Shown one piece after another: positions 13,407 to 27,338 of a stretch of 64,000 nucleotides of DNA (the stretch's first letter is position 1; every line of letters begins with the position of its first letter). The notes under the pieces were generated by a model. That model was not told the DNA's origin. It saw only the letters and a list, made by a program, of their open reading frames with translations, and ran no database searches. This DNA comes from Collybiopsis luxurians FD-317 M1. Its lineage: Eukaryota > Basidiomycota > Agaricomycetes > Agaricales > Omphalotaceae. The stretch lies in the NCBI GenBank assembly GCA_000827265.1, contig KN834753.1, positions 650,686 through 714,685 on the forward strand. The letters are read 5' to 3'. Position numbers and translations under genes: made by a program.

Positions 13407-15248
13407 ATGGACTCTATCATTGAAGTTGAACGCCAGACTCACGAAGAAATCGAACGCTTTGAAAGGGCCCTCTACACTCTTCTCTCCAGAAACCCTCCAA
13501 CTCATGAAACCAGGATACAGAGCGAACATAAAGCTGCCCAGATTCTTGACCGAATATCTTCTCGCGTCATCTCCCTCAACAACCTTTACGAGGACAACCA
13601 TGCCCGGGATCAGGAAATAAATTCTCTTTCGGCACAGAACGCTGACCTGGACGAATTCTACTCGCGGTTAAGTAAAATCCGAGAGCACCACAGCAAGTAT
13701 CCTGACTCTGTCGCAGGAGGCATCGAACTCGAACTCGCTGCTTTGCTCGAGGAACCAGCTCTGGACGGCGAAGAATATGAAGAGGAAGATCGTGCGTTCT
13801 GTAACTACACTTTTTTCCCATTCAGCTGCTCAAATCTTCTTTTACTAGCAACTGCTGTGCTGTTTTCCGGAGAAGAGGCGTACGGCAAGTATCTTGATCT
13901 TTACGCCAACCACACTGCGTACACGAATCTCAAACTTATCGGAAAACGTCCGGGTTACCTTGCATATCTCGACTTGCTTCTTGAAGCGCACAATGGCCCA
14001 GTGCATCGAGAATTAAGCAAAGAAGCTCGCTTCACAAAGGATTACGAGACGTGCGTTTAGGCGCCATGTTTTTCTTGCCACTTCGTTAATTCTTGTCCCA
14101 GATACATTAAAAATTTGCATGCATATCTACTCTCCTTCACAAAACGAACGCAGCCTCTCGACGATACCGATCTTCAGCAGCAAGAAGAGACCGTGAAATT
14201 TAACAACATGTGGGAAGCAGGGGAACTCAAGGATTGGGAGGAAGAGCTTACCAACGGGAAAAATGCTTTGGGGAGCGAACCCGCCAATGGTGGAGGGATC
14301 TGGTGTTCAGCATGTACGATCTATTCAGCGCTTTCACCTAGTCCTACTGATGAGCTTTTGCAGGCCAAAAAAACTACTCAAAACAGACTGTATATGATGC
14401 ACATCTTACTTCCAAGAAACATATCAAAGCTGCCGACAAGCAAGCCCAGGGCTCCGCCGAAAAAGCGCCCACAAACCCCAATGGACCCTCTTCTGCGCCA
14501 TCCACTTCTTCAAACACCAGCGCACTCAAAACTCGTCTCCGAAGTTCTGCCCTATACACCCATCTTGTCACTTCTCTCCTAGTCCCACTTGCAGGGACGC
14601 TCAACGACACAAAATCAAATGTTGAACGTCGGTTCTCACTCACCGCTCGCGAGCGTGAGCAAGAACTTCTCGAGCAATCAAAGCCGAAACCCGCCGTTCC
14701 GGCTGCTAAGAATGGCGCAGACAATGACGGAGAGGAAGGCGAGGAGGAAGAAGAGGAAGAGAGGATTTACAACCCTCTCAAGCTGCCCCTGGGATGGGAT
14801 GGTAAACCTATTCCGTATTGGTTATACAAGTTGCATGGATTAGGTGTGGAGTACCGATGTGAGATATGCTCAGATTATGTGTACATGGGCCGGTGGGTTC
14901 GACATTCCTATCTCGTAGTTTCACAACCAACCTCTCCATATAGCAAGAACTTTGACCGACATTTCCAAGAGTCTAGACATGCCTTTGGTATGCGTGCCCT
15001 GGGCCTACCCAATACCAAACATTTCCATGAGATTACAAAAATTGCAGACGCGCTTGCTCGTGAGTAATATACTTTTCTGTATCTTTACCCGCGGCTAAAT
15101 ATTTATTCTTACAGTTGCCGAAAAACTCAAGCAGGAAGGCAAGCATGAAATGTTTGAGCAAGAGACTATGGAAGAACTGGAAGACGACGACGGTAACGTG
15201 TATAACAGGAAGACGTACGAGGACCTCAAAAAGCAAGGAATTATTTAA
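13407..15248 (+). CDS. SF3A3: Splicing factor 3A subunit 3 (SF3a60 / Prp9)
   Basis: Component of the SF3a complex of the U2 snRNP, needed for prespliceosome assembly. Six exons (13407-13791, 13849-14050, 14102-14313, 14364-14892, 14944-15059, 15115-15248) encode 525 residues, as expected. The N-terminal helical region (RTLSRNPPTH-like context) is followed by FSGEEAYGKYLDLYANH, a matrin/U1-type zinc finger WCSACQKNYSKQTVYDAHL (about residue 270), an acidic stretch, the invariant block NPLKLPLGWDGKPIPYWLYK, and the C-terminal C2H2 finger CEICSDYVYMGRKNFDRHF with GMRALGLPNT, ending KTYEDLKKQGII. Intron 1 is 57 bp, free of stops and a multiple of three, so retention would only insert 19 residues. 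Identity is certain; the intron 1 acceptor is inferred from the family alignment. Confidence 0.95.
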
Positions 15249-15384
15249 TTCCGATTTGCAACCCATTCTTCGATTGTAATCTACTTGGCAATTTTTACTC
15301 CTGCAATTCGATTATATTAAACTCGTCTAAGATGTCCACGTACGTCCACTGTGTAATCTAGCCTGGATCGGAGTCTATTATGGT

Positions 15385-18300
15385 TTAGGAGGGGGGAGAG
15401 GGGGGAGGGTTTCGAGCAATAGCTGGCGGAGCATCAGGCGTCATCACCGCTGCAGAATAGAGCTCTTCATCCGAAGATGAAGGCGAAGAAGACGAGGGGG
15501 TTTCCGTGGACCCGTTTTCACTGAAGGGATTATCTGAATGACGGTACGACGATAAGTTTATCGACGAGATCGGTATTATGCCGTTTGGTAAATCTGAGAT
15601 GACAACCAGAGATTAATGGCATTGCAAGAAGCAAAGCAAGAGACGACGAACCTGGAGTATTCCACCATGCATCTTCATCACTACTCGGCGGAGGTACTGT
15701 GAATCATCGCGTCAGCATCAATGTCCGTCTGCTCAATTTGATTACATATAGCCTACATTCATTCCAGTGGAAATTTTCCGGTAGGGTCATCGTCGCAAGT
15801 TTATCGTCCAATTTTTCTCCAGGTGCAGTGTGAAGGACGTTATCGAACAAAAGTCTAGATAGAGCGGCTCGCTTGACGGTGTCAATAATGCGGACATTAG
15901 GTCGGAAAATGGCGAACACTGAATTGGGGGTTTTAGTTTAAAAGATACAAGAAAAACATTTTCTATCGTTTAATGCCTCACCAGGTTTATGATCTGAGCC
16001 GCTGAGCTCCGCTCTTGAGTAAGCAGACAGATCAAGTTGATAACCTCGGTACAGTATGCGATCTGTTCAATAATCTAAGCTTCCGTAAAGAGAATTGAGA
16101 GATGAGCTAACGCACCTGTCCATGCAGGAATCCTCATTTTCTCACTTGAATCATAATTATCTGTGCCCAGATCGTACCGGTACGTGGGTTTAAATAGCAA
16201 CGGGCCTTCTTCGTATCCAGAAAATGCTATACCAGTGTCCATGGCTTGCTTTAACTACAGCATGAGTTAGAATCAGATGAACGCCTACTTGAAACAAGAT
16301 CTTACCTGATCTGCTGCGAGCAAAGCATCGAATGAACAAGATTCTGCGAAAGATCTTGCCACCTCATTCTCGAGATCAATCCGATAATTGGTATCAGCTA
16401 GCCATATAATATTTCTGAAATAAAGAATATGATTCTCAGAAATAAAGCCTCGGGAGACTGTGTCACTCACTCGTGACTTGATATCGTTTTTCCTTTGAGA
16501 AAATGTAGACCCGTTTCTATTGTACGATAGTCAGTGTTCCTTTCTTCTACGTTTGCGTGACCGGCGGCTAGATGCGCCGTGACGAAGCAAAAGGTAGTGT
16601 CATGGTATTGCAAACGAATGCCAACTGCGCCTTTGTTTCCCGACATGCCTCTGAGGCCAGTCTTGAGTTCGATGTATTTTAGCGGAGTGTCCTTGCTTTT
16701 CCCACTATGCATACCTTTCGAGTGGTAGCTTCAACGTTACGAATGACCGCAGTGAGCTCAGATTTCACCAAAACCAGTAGAGCAGTGCCGACAAGCTGAA
16801 ATATGGGGTCAGAAGTGTTCAGATCACAGAAACTGCAATTACTTGTTCGCTACGCAGTAGCACATAATCTGATTTCTTTTTGGGGCGACGATCCAGAGTT
16901 TCCATTATTTTGTTTTCCCATAGCCGCCTGCATATTAGTTTGGCATCTGTTCCAGGAAGATAGCTCCTTACTTCTTTTCGGGGTCAGCTTGGACTATTTG
17001 CTGAGCTGTAAGCGGTACAATCTCCTGGAATCCCAGAACAAACATATCTGGGCTAAGAAGCATGGCTCAGCTCAAGCAGAAATCTCGGAACAATTCCACA
17101 TACTCATCGAAGGCTGTACGGAATAGATTTCAAAACCCGCTCTGGGATCGAAATTAAATGCTCACATTCTCTCGGAAACAACCAAGGAAGCAAGGATTCG
17201 GTCGGAGGCTATAATGTTCAGCCTCCTAAGGACCAACAGCAAGCAGGGTTTACCAATACTCACTCGACCGTTCAGATTCCAGGTGCCCACAAAGATAACA
17301 CAGCGTTTTGAGTAAGAATATTCTGAGAGTCGTTTGTCTAATGCAGCACGAACGGAATCATGTATAGGATCGAAGATCGTCACTTGTCTTTGAGAACTCA
17401 TGTTACCCTGCACACAAAGGGAATAATATGTCAGCAAGGGCCAGAATGGGACGAAGCGGCTCACCAGAAACATGTCGATTGCGGTCTGCTTCCCTTTATC
17501 TTGGAAATTGTTGATGTAAGCTCTAGATACACTCTTCGTAGCATCGGAAAGAACACCTGAAAACTTCATAAACCTCCAAACTTTCAAGGACACAGGAACA
17601 AACCAGCTAGGGTTCTCTTCCCGCTCCGTGTATAGCTGGTGTTCAAAGCACCAGTCCCTGCATAAATTTTCGACAACGCATCACCATTCTCAGCCCAAAG
17701 TTCGCGATGATGGAGCCAGAGGGCATTCGATTGTATCCATTCACGACGGACAAGCATCAGATACTGCTCTAGTGTAGTTCGAGAGAGGATATCTTGAACA
17801 AAATTCGTTCGGTCAAGGCTAAAAACGCCATCAGCATCCCTCGATGACACAGAAATGCATGTTCCTCTTACCAGTCCAGGCAATTGGACCTGAATACACC
17901 CCGTTGTTTCGTGATGAGGTCATTAGAGCTAGAATCGCACATAGTGAAGCCGAAAGAATCGACATGGTCAGATATAGCCTCCATTCGTCTTGTTTTCATG
18001 TCAGCAAGTGAGCTATCCTAAAGACAAAACCGTGTATACCTGAGTTCTCGCATAACACTGTCATGTCCTCCGATTCGAACTTGAGAGTGAAAGTCAAAGT
18101 GAGTGATGCTCAATCCGTCGCCTAAAGCTTCTCGGGAAAGATAAAGATGGCGATCGTATGCGCTACTTAGGATCGCTTCATTTTCTTTTGTTCCCAGCAA
18201 ATTTATGGCATGAGTTGGACCATATTCTTCTGTCAAATGAGCGAAATGCCGGTCAAACGCAGGCTGAGAGGCATGCGGACGAGTGATCTGTATGCGTTGT

Positions 18301-19538
18301 CCGAATGTCTGAAGACCCTGTTGTTCCCAAAACACTGCAAAAGGACGTGAAGCTACATTTAGAATATCGACGAGGTACATACAAGGAACGCTTCCTCGGA
18401 CTTGTACATAGCTAACGCAATGCTGGTCGGTACTGAGTACTGTTTCAGTCTGTAGTATATTTAGAAATTTGGTTCTCCGGCGAAAAAATGAAACATACTT
18501 CTACGAAATTCGCACAATTTCCATCGTCGTCTACGCCTCTGGTGTTGAATCTGGTCCCCGCACGCTTCCATCCAAGCCGTGATATAAGGGCAAGTGTGGC
18601 AATGGTAGGCGCCCCATTCGTAGGAGGCGCAGGGAGAGCCATGGTAGAAACACCAACATAGCCTTGAATAGTCAGGACCTGCATACCAACATGTGAAGAT
18701 CAATAGCCGACCGGAATATTGAGACGTACAACAAACTGGCACTGATCGAATTCTTCACGTTCATGGGGATCAAGTCGTTCTCGAAAGTCGAGCAGACTGC
18801 GCGCGATATACTCGTTCCAAACGAACCTTTCATCATACGTCCCAACATCGTTAGAATCTTTCAATTCTCCAGAAAGTCTTTTCGTTAATCGCGAGGACAG
18901 ATCCCACTGAGAGTCAACAGAGTAATAGAACGTGCCCGAAGACATAATTTTGGTTAAAGGGGCGCAGGGATGTTCATAAACTTGATTGTAATTTTCTCGG
19001 TCGTATCCTTCCGAATTCGATGGTGCGTCCACATCATCCCATAGTGAGGATGTCAAGCTATAAAATGCGACTTCGTGTATACGGGCGACAGTTTCGGGAA
19101 TTGCTTCTGAGGGGCGGGTGTTTCCCACTTCGGCGGCACTGGTTACGACGGCAAGAAACAGATCTAGAGCGATCCATGAGACGATATTTGAGAGTAGAAA
19201 GAAGCGGACGTACCATTTTCCACAGAAATCATTCCAAGGCAGCCTTTTACGCCTCTCTGAGTTAGCCGGACAACATTGGAAAGATCGACTTGGTCCTTGG
19301 GTAAGAATTCAACGACAGCTTGAGAATTGTTTGCGCCTGCACGGAAAACAAGGGCTCTCCTAGGTTTTCCAAGTTTTTCTTCAGACGGGCTGGTGACCAG
19401 AATTAATGATCTTGGGTTACTGCCCAAATACAAGTACATGACGCGTGAAGTTGGCGTGAAGGTGAAGAGTGAAGGGTGACGAGCGTCTATCTCAAACCGA
19501 GCGCCTCCTCGGCGCCTAACCTCGAACCCATTTTTCAT
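15385..19538 (-). CDS. Synaptojanin-like phosphoinositide phosphatase (Sac domain + inositol 5-phosphatase)
   Basis: Related to yeast Inp51-Inp53 and animal synaptojanin: a Sac phosphatase followed by a PI(4,5)P2 5-phosphatase, acting in endocytosis and membrane traffic. Many short introns interrupt it. The N-terminal Sac domain (about 19538-17580) contains the catalytic CX5R(T/S) signature as NCLDCLDRTNFVQ, spliced across an intron near 17890-17840. The 5-phosphatase domain (about 17300-15980) shows FVGTWNLNGR, QEIVPLTAQQI, GMSGNKGAVGIRL, FVTAHLAAG, WLADTNYRI (usual WxGDxNYRI), PAWTDR and GSDHKP, so both enzymes look active. After residues FAIFRPNV comes a Ser/Pro-rich tail that ends NPPPSPPS at 15385; such tails bind SH3 or adaptor proteins. 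The start at 19538 is the first suitable ATG and lies only 60 bp below the stop of the upstream ABC gene. Exact exon boundaries are approximate. Confidence 0.9.
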
Positions 19539-19598
19539 TGGTAGGCTCTACGCTGGTGCTCATTGACAACACATGCAATCTAGGTTTCAAACTGCGTA

Positions 19599-22500
19599 TT
19601 ACAGAATTGCGTTTGACCTGGAGCTATTAACGATATCATACTCTGAAACGCCACCTTTCTCGCACAAACTTCGGAAAATACTTTCTTCCCTTCTGAAAAG
19701 AGCCAGTGGCGTATCGAATTCCTATGTTGCAAGTTCCAGTCGTTGTTCAGATAGAAGCAGTTGAATATGAGGCTTACTGCAACAGTGCCTGCATCCATGA
19801 CGAGGATACGATCGTACGAAATGATGGTTTGAAGACGATCTGAAGGACTAGTGAATTCAACGCTAAGGGAACTGGAAGGTAACTCGCTTACGTGCAATAC
19901 ATAGCATGGTGCAGTTCTGAAACTGCGAATGAAGACTCTTCTGAATTTTGGCCTCTGTTACGGGATCTACGGATGCGCTGTGAAAATCCAAGTAGTCAAA
20001 ACTGGGCCTGTGAGTATACGACAATATCTTTACGTAGCCTCGTCCAGAACCACGACCTTGCTATTTTTGACTAATGCGCGCGCAATACTGAGAAGTGCTC
20101 GTTGGCCTACACTCAGATTCGATGCCTCAGGTGCCAATACTGTATCCAAATTGATGACTTGTAGGTTAGCCTTTTCATCCGACTCATCACCGTCTATAAA
20201 ATTTGCCGTCGAAGAGGATTCCGAAGAGATATCCTCTACCAAATAGGATCTGCGAAGGGCGTCCCACAGCTGAGCATCATCATGTTGCGAAAATGGATCG
20301 AGATTTGCGCGGACAGTGCCTTGAGAAGCAGGACAAACGATGAGGTTTAAACAGGACATGGCTTTGGGCCACTCACCACTGAATAGAGTTGGCTATCGAT
20401 GGGTCGTTCAATGAGTTCACGAACGTAGTGTCATATGTTACACTTACCTCCTGAGGTATCATTGAAATTTTAGTCCGCAGGTCTCTTAAGCCGATCTTGG
20501 AGATATCGATTCTAATCAATGCAGCCTTAGCTACAGTCAATTCAGTGTGAGCAGAAATCCACTAAACCCGTCAATTGTAATTTCACCGTCAAAGTTGACA
20601 GTGCGAAGCAAGGTTAAGATGAGCGATGACTTTCCAGCGCCTGCGCATCATATTTAACTCGAGGACATTATCAGATCGAAAAAGAAAGGTACCTGTTCTC
20701 CCTACAATTCCGATCTTTTCATTCCTGTTGACGTTGAAATTCAAGTTACGCAAAACATTTGGCAGACCAGGTCGGTATGACATGCAAACATCTTTGAATG
20801 AGATAACGCCGTTCTCGGGCCAGACTGCCGGAGGTTCATTTTCAGGAATTCGTTGAGGCGGCTCCTGCTGAATGGTATCTGCCCGAGCATAAGAAACCGC
20901 TGGAGTCGAGTGTGTTGTCTTAGTCGTATAATTTAAATAGCATAAAAACAAACGAACCTCGCTCCACCGCATTCATATAATTCTTAAGATTTTTGTTCAT
21001 GTTCGTGCATTAATCAAGGACTTGAACCATCGAACTTACCTCAATTTCTGCTGATTGTCTTGTTACATTTCCACACAATTGAGTGAGCGTTGCTGTTCTA
21101 TCAGTCAGAAGAAACGAGGTTTTGGTGTGTAACCGACACGTACTTGAATATGTCAAAACCAGGCCGATTTGGGCAGCATTGATCCCGGATACCCCAACCA
21201 CTGCAAACAGCGAAACCTAAATCGGTGAAATTTCATTAGTTGAGCCACCCTAAGACCCTCATCCGGTACCTACAAAGAAAACCAACAAAGCTCCCAGCGA
21301 GTCAACCCGTATGGCGAGCCATCTGGAAGCACAAGAGCTCAGAGGTAGCACGGTGGCCTTCGAGAGCAGAATCGTGCCTTTGATTCGTTACGGTCAAGAA
21401 CAATGCTCTATTTTCAAGGTCGATATAGTACTGATTATCCTTTATAAACGTTGAAAGTTTTCCATAGCTACGGATGGTCGGTAGTCCTAAGAATGTAAAA
21501 ACTGTGAACATCAGTATTTGATGCATCTCTCCACACGCACCTGTTAAAGACTCGGAGATCTGAGCGTAAAGAAGTGAGCGGAGCATTGCATCTATTAAAT
21601 CATAAGTTCGAAGTAAACAATCTTCACATAGCTATCTTACCAAGTCGCTTGAGCTCTCTTGAGCTTGCTTTGTAGAATGAACCAAAATAGTTGTAGCCAA
21701 ATGCGATGAATACAACCGCGACCACTTCGAAAGATAGATGTTAGGACCATTTAGCGCGAATTGAACAACTTACAGAAATATGGCTCAAGAATAGAGATGA
21801 TAACCACAGCTCCGAGGACGTTTGCCATAGTAAGTATGACTGATAATATAATTCTCGGTGAGTTTATAATGATTTTACAGAGTATCTCACTTACAAAGAC
21901 GAACAGACGCTATAACGCAGCAAGAATCAGCAGAAATCAGGCCGCATTTACAGGAACAACTTGCTGGGAATTTGATTGTCAATACCTGGCATCTGCGTTA
22001 GATGGATGTGCAATCAACGGCTCTGCAGATCACTGACTGTCAATATCCTTTCCCAGCAAACTTTGTATTCGACCCATGGGCTTTTAATAAACCTTTCAGG
22101 CATCAACGGTGACGAACTTAAAGATTCAAACCCACAGTCGTATCGAAAAAGGCCATCTGAGCATACATGATATTTTTTACCGCGTCCCTGTGAAGATTCA
22201 GTGATACAAACGTTGACATCACATCCACCGAAAGGCCACTAAAATTAGATTTGAGCCACGTGGCGTTTGAAACGAGAGATTGCCCACAGGAACAGTGTAA
22301 ACAGAGCTTGGAATATTCCAAGACCCGCATATAAGACTTGATAAAATGTAAATGGTTTAAGAAAAGTACTTTCAAGGCATCATCAGTCGACTGAAGAGAT
22401 AAAGTTGAATATATGCGCTACTTACTTTGCCTGCCACCACACAAGAGTATATGTGTTAACAATTTGACTTCCTTGCATGAAGATGATCGTGAAGATGATC

Positions 22501-25500
22501 AGTGGAACAGTGATAAAGCCATGACCAGCTTTTAAATACGACCAATAAACTGTTGTGTTTGAGTAAAAAATAGAGGCAGGAACATAATCCGAATGTCTCC
22601 CTTACCCGTCCAGGGCACAGACCCAGTTGTCCGCTTTTCCAGTTTAATAAGCTTTCCTTTCGAGTTACCCACTCCGGCTCCCTTCCTGTTGGGGCCGGAC
22701 TTGGCATCATGATTTGATTTCGTTGGCTGATTTGCCAATTCCGAAAGCTGATCTGCGGTATCCTGCAGCTGCAGAGACGCATCCACAGAGAACTTGCTTA
22801 AAACGCCCCCGTCCATACTGAACACCACATCACAGTAAGGCAAAAAGTGCATCGCGTGAGTTATCAGTATGACTGTTCTCCCTTCTCGGACCAGTGAAGA
22901 AATAGCTCCATGAAACAAGGCCTTGCCCACATGGGCGTCGACTACGAAATACGAATGCCCATTAGATTGACGATCTATCGAATGTTAGGTGTCATCATCT
23001 TACCAGCGGATAATGGATCGTCGAAAAGAACGATTTCAGCTCTACTGTATAAGGCTCGAGCAATGCTGACCTGACGTCACAGTTTAGTACCTTATATTGG
23101 AGACAAGAGAGGTTTACCCTTTGCTTCTGACCTCCAGATAGGTTGATCCCCTTCTCACCTATCTGATTTGTTCAAATTGGAATGTTAAACCAAGAGTTTA
23201 GTCCAGTGGTTTCTCCGTACCTCAGTCAAGTCACCATCGGCCATCAGTTGCAGATCAGGTATGAGGCATGCCATTTCTAGAACTTTCCAGTATCTCTCTT
23301 CTTCGAAGGGTTCACCAAATAAGATGTTATTTTTCTAGGTAACGTGTCATCCATTACTGAAACGATTGACCGATCTTCAAACTTACAACAGAAGTATTGA
23401 GGATCCAAGGGACTTGACTGCAGTACGCCAGTTGTCCACCGAAAGAAAAACTACCTGAAATAACTTTCATCTCACCAATCAAACCCTGCAGTAGACTTGA
23501 CTATAGGGAATGAAATTCGGACTCTAGATGATGAGGATAGTAACTGAGTAAGTACGCACTTTGCCACTGCCGCATTTTCCGATGATTGCTGTCAAAGAAC
23601 GGCGTGGAATTTCGAGATTGACATTCTGCACCTTGAAAGGTTCAAGTTTTGGTGTATCATCGAGAGTGACTGATGAATTGTGAGATTTTCCATAGTTCTG
23701 TTCACCACCTGCATCGTCTATCGATGGCAATTCCCATGAATACGTGAGGTTTTTAGTTTGTAGAGCCAGCGGCTGCTCAGGATCTACAATGAACGGCGTG
23801 TGCGACATGATTTCCGCGTGGAATATCTTGGAGAGCCTGGTCAATGCATTTTTTGCGTCGACTGTGGCGGACATCGCACGAGGGAAAAACATCATCGGTT
23901 GTCGTAAAAGCTACGCACGAGGAATCAATGATGGCGTAAAACTCAAAGATGAAAAGCTTACTTGGAACAGACTGAGCGATGCGAAGACAACAGCTACATC
24001 GAATTGTGCGGTAGTCCGAGTATAAGTGACGAATGCGAGTGTTGCTGCCAACACGGGTATAGAATATGCGAATGCCGTACTATGAAGCATAGACGGTGAA
24101 TACGCATGCAAAATTTCCTGGGTTTTGAAACCATACTTAGCAGATTGTATGTTATTCATCTTCTTAACCCCGACCATCTCCTGTTCCCGAGTTTGTGCGA
24201 TTCCTGAGATGAGTTTAGTCTCCAGATAATGTGTGCCATGATCTATAACACTAATCCGATGAGTAACTTACTCTGGATAAATGGTGGCTCGTAAGAAAAG
24301 TACTTGACGATGCGCATGGTGCCTGCCGAAGGTTTGGAATGCATGCAAAAAGGACAAAGTAGGACCTTACTGAAGACTTCGGCCAAAAGTTTTGCTCGTC
24401 GATCCGTAAAAATATTGCAACTCTTTCGGATTTTCAGACGGTGTGACATGACCTGTCCTTGTACTGGAGCAGCAAGCAGAAAAAGCGCAAAACCAGCCAA
24501 AGCGGAAGGTCCGAGCTATGGACATGAGCAGGGGATACGCGCCAATAAAATGTGGTAGACATACTTCTACCAGAAGAATCATAAGACAGACGGAGACCTG
24601 TATTGGTGCAGTCCATCCTTATAACAAATAAGACTACAGCTTGGCCGAAAAGATGAGAATTTTCTCTACCTGCGTGCTTCAATGATGATGTGAGTTTCAT
24701 AACGCCAACACAATCAGAACGAAGAACGAAGAGCTCACAAACCACTGGGCGGCAGCATCGATCCTACTTATCTATGCATATATGAGCTTTTAAAGTCAGT
24801 TTCGGCGGCATTTGCGTAAAGCTTACATCCGTGGAAATACTGTTGACCAACTTTGCATTCGGTAGTTCGACGCGGGATTTGCCCGTCAGAACAACGCCTC
24901 GTTTATATATACAGTTTGTTAAAGCAGCGCGAGCCAAAACGCCGGTTGTCATCGACCGCCAAAAAAACTATCCGCTAGCGCTCAGACAACTCCGTTGATA
25001 TGGAATGAGACTTACCTGGTGATTAGTGACGCTTGCGCATACTACAATGAAGAAAAGTCCAATCGCCATGCCTATCCCTCGTCCAATGCTAGGCATATCT
25101 CCGCCGGTGTCTCGAGCATTTGCGCGATCCTTGGCAAAATTGATGATCGCCTAAAAAGCGGAACAGAAACGCCTTTAGTTTCGAGCCAATTGATGAACTC
25201 AAAATTTACTTTGACAAGGAGAGGACCCATCATTTGGCAAGTGTCCCCGCACACCTGCGAGAGTCTTGAGCTGCATTGGTCTAGGGAGAAGTGGGCGATA
25301 AGTACCTTGATAACGCCTCCAATCCAAAAGAGGTGTCCAAAAACTTCGTTCAAACTCCACGCGAGGCTTGCTTCCCGTTTTCCACCGACCTCTCGCCAAT
25401 GTTTTTCGAGGGCTATTCGATGTTCTTTATAATTTCCCGATACAAGTGCCTTGACGGACCAATAGATACGCTGCGGGATTCTTGGCGTTATCTCTCCGAG

Positions 25501-26130
25501 CTCCAACTTCAAGTTCCATTCATTTGCTTCCTGTACCCTGCGGGCCCATGCACTATCCAGCTGCTCGGAAAGTCGGGCCGCTCCCATGCTATCGTCCATT
25601 TTCCACAGGTCAGACACCTGCAGTGTGCGTTGGTAGCCTAGCGCCTACATTTCTACTTATTAAACAACGATCTGCACCTGACGCAGTTCAACCTACCATG
25701 ATTGGCGTCACCCATGTGTATGTTAGTTTCGAAAGCAGAGATGCATTCACGATTGGAATAACCTGTGGTCGAATATCAATCATTACAGTCGTTACAAAGA
25801 ACAATAAGCCTACTTGGGCATCGTCCAGAGACTCTGGAGGAGGCGGAGGGGCGCTCTTCGGTATCCTGATGCAAAGATATTTTTTTAGAAATTCGCTCCT
25901 CAAAGTACAAATTTAACTGACCAGAACTGCCACCACTTTGTGCGAACTCGGACGATTTCGTCACCCGAGTCGAGTTGGATGTTTCCCAAAGGCGTATGCT
26001 GAGGAGACTGCTCAGAAGTCTTCTCTTCCGCTGAATGGATCTTTTCGTCAGTCGACATTGGGAGAAGGCAAGGAGGGTACAAGTCGCTGGGATAGTTTTG
26101 AAGAGAAATAGTGTTTCGCTTTGAGCTCAT
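19599..26130 (-). CDS. ABC transporter, ABCC (MRP/Yor1-like) full-length exporter
   Basis: A complete TMD1-NBD1-TMD2-NBD2 exporter with more than twenty short introns. The N-terminus (MSSKRNTISLQNYPSD) is cytosolic and there is no TMD0; a second ATG 24 codons later is an alternative start. The block SAPPPPPESLDDAQ and LLSKLTYTWVTPIM opens TMD1, typical of fungal ABCC proteins. NBD1: Walker A GKCGSGKSS (exon junction near 23570), signature LSGGQKQR (about 23140), Walker B IVLFDDPLSAVDAHVG (about 22950). NBD2: Walker A GRTGAGKSS (about 20710-20630), signature LSVGQRALLS (about 20110) and VVVLDEAT. The Asp in place of the catalytic Glu in NBD1 is normal for this subfamily. The C-terminus ends SSRSNAIL. 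Substrate unknown; it lies just downstream of a siderophore synthetase on the same strand, which makes siderophore or intermediate export a possibility, not a demonstration. Confidence 0.93.
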
Positions 26131-27338
26131 TTCGCATAGATCCGGCTACGGAGCATCTCCCTTTCAGTATTCTGGTTTCAAACATTATTGGGTGTCCTCA
26201 GGTCCTTGGAATAAAACCAGATGGGAGCGGATGGAAGAGAAAGGAAAATCGTACTCTACGAATAGGAGCAATTCTCACGCCTTCCAGACTCGCGACACGC
26301 GTCTCTCGCTAACCTTTGAGCACGAGAACGTGTCAACCTTCACCTATTCGTTTTCAAGTCAGACGAGTGACTTTTCCAACTGAAAAACGCGTCTTTCGTC
26401 CCGATCCAACAACCTTGCTCTGAAAAATGCCGACTAAGTATGATCACACCCCACGCGTAATACTGTCAGGGCCAATTAACGTGGGCCATGTCTCAGATCT
26501 CAGGTCCTGGTTATACCGCGTATGGCTTCCCATACCCAGGCTCCACCGAATCTAAGCTCTGGGGTGGCACTCCCACTTCAAAACTCTATACCGATCTTAC
26601 CTGCGTGATCTTGGCATTGTTTTTTTTTTTTTCACGCTTTTCTACAAAAACTTTCTCCCATGAGAATCGCTCTTGTACCTTCTTCGCACTTCCCATTGTG
26701 AGCTTCGCGAGTTCGTCGGAGCCGCAGGATATTAAAAAACACATGGCTTATGTTTTCTTGGCTAGGAAATATTCGATTGCTGGTGAAGATTCTGTGTCAA
26801 CTCTTCAGGCATTTACCATGCGAACGAATAAGTCTACTTGTGAGATCGATAAAAAACACGTTTTCGGTAAAGCACAACTGTGTTCCTCGCAGTTTTTCTC
26901 AAATGACGCGCGAGGTTCGGGATAACCCCGATGCTGCCTGGGTACAGCAGGGGGTTCAAGGGAAATTTACCAGGCACATCCGCTACGCACTGAGGACGTG
27001 TGGTGTCAATATCCGTGCAGCAAACCCGAAAGCCGTGCAATAATAATAACTTGACCTCATGCTCATTCTCGTCGTTTGAGTGGGTCCAATCAGGCAGCAC
27101 TTTAGGGAAAAGCGGATGCGAACCCGCTCGAGAAAGTCTATCGCCATAAAAATAACTGGCCACTTTAGCTTTTGCTCAGAACATTGAGGAGTATCATGAG
27201 AAGGTACCATGTACTTATTCACTTTTACGATACAGTTCGACCTCTTGGATCCGAAATTTTCACTTCGGTGGGCTGCTTATAACGTCTACTGTACACACGT
27301 AGATAATATAATAACAAATATTTACACAGCCGAAACGT
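26131..27338. other. Intergenic region between ABC transporter and siderophore synthetase
   Basis: Holds the ABC promoter and the 3' end of the siderophore gene. A plus-strand ORF from 26488 (about 145 codons) has a poly-T encoded Phe run and no family features; I do not call it a gene. Confidence 0.45.

Noticed and set aside
26488..26925. Plus-strand ORF MSQISGPGYTAYG, about 145 codons
   Set aside because: No homologous motifs, Phe run from a poly-T tract, no supporting splice structure or clear promoter.
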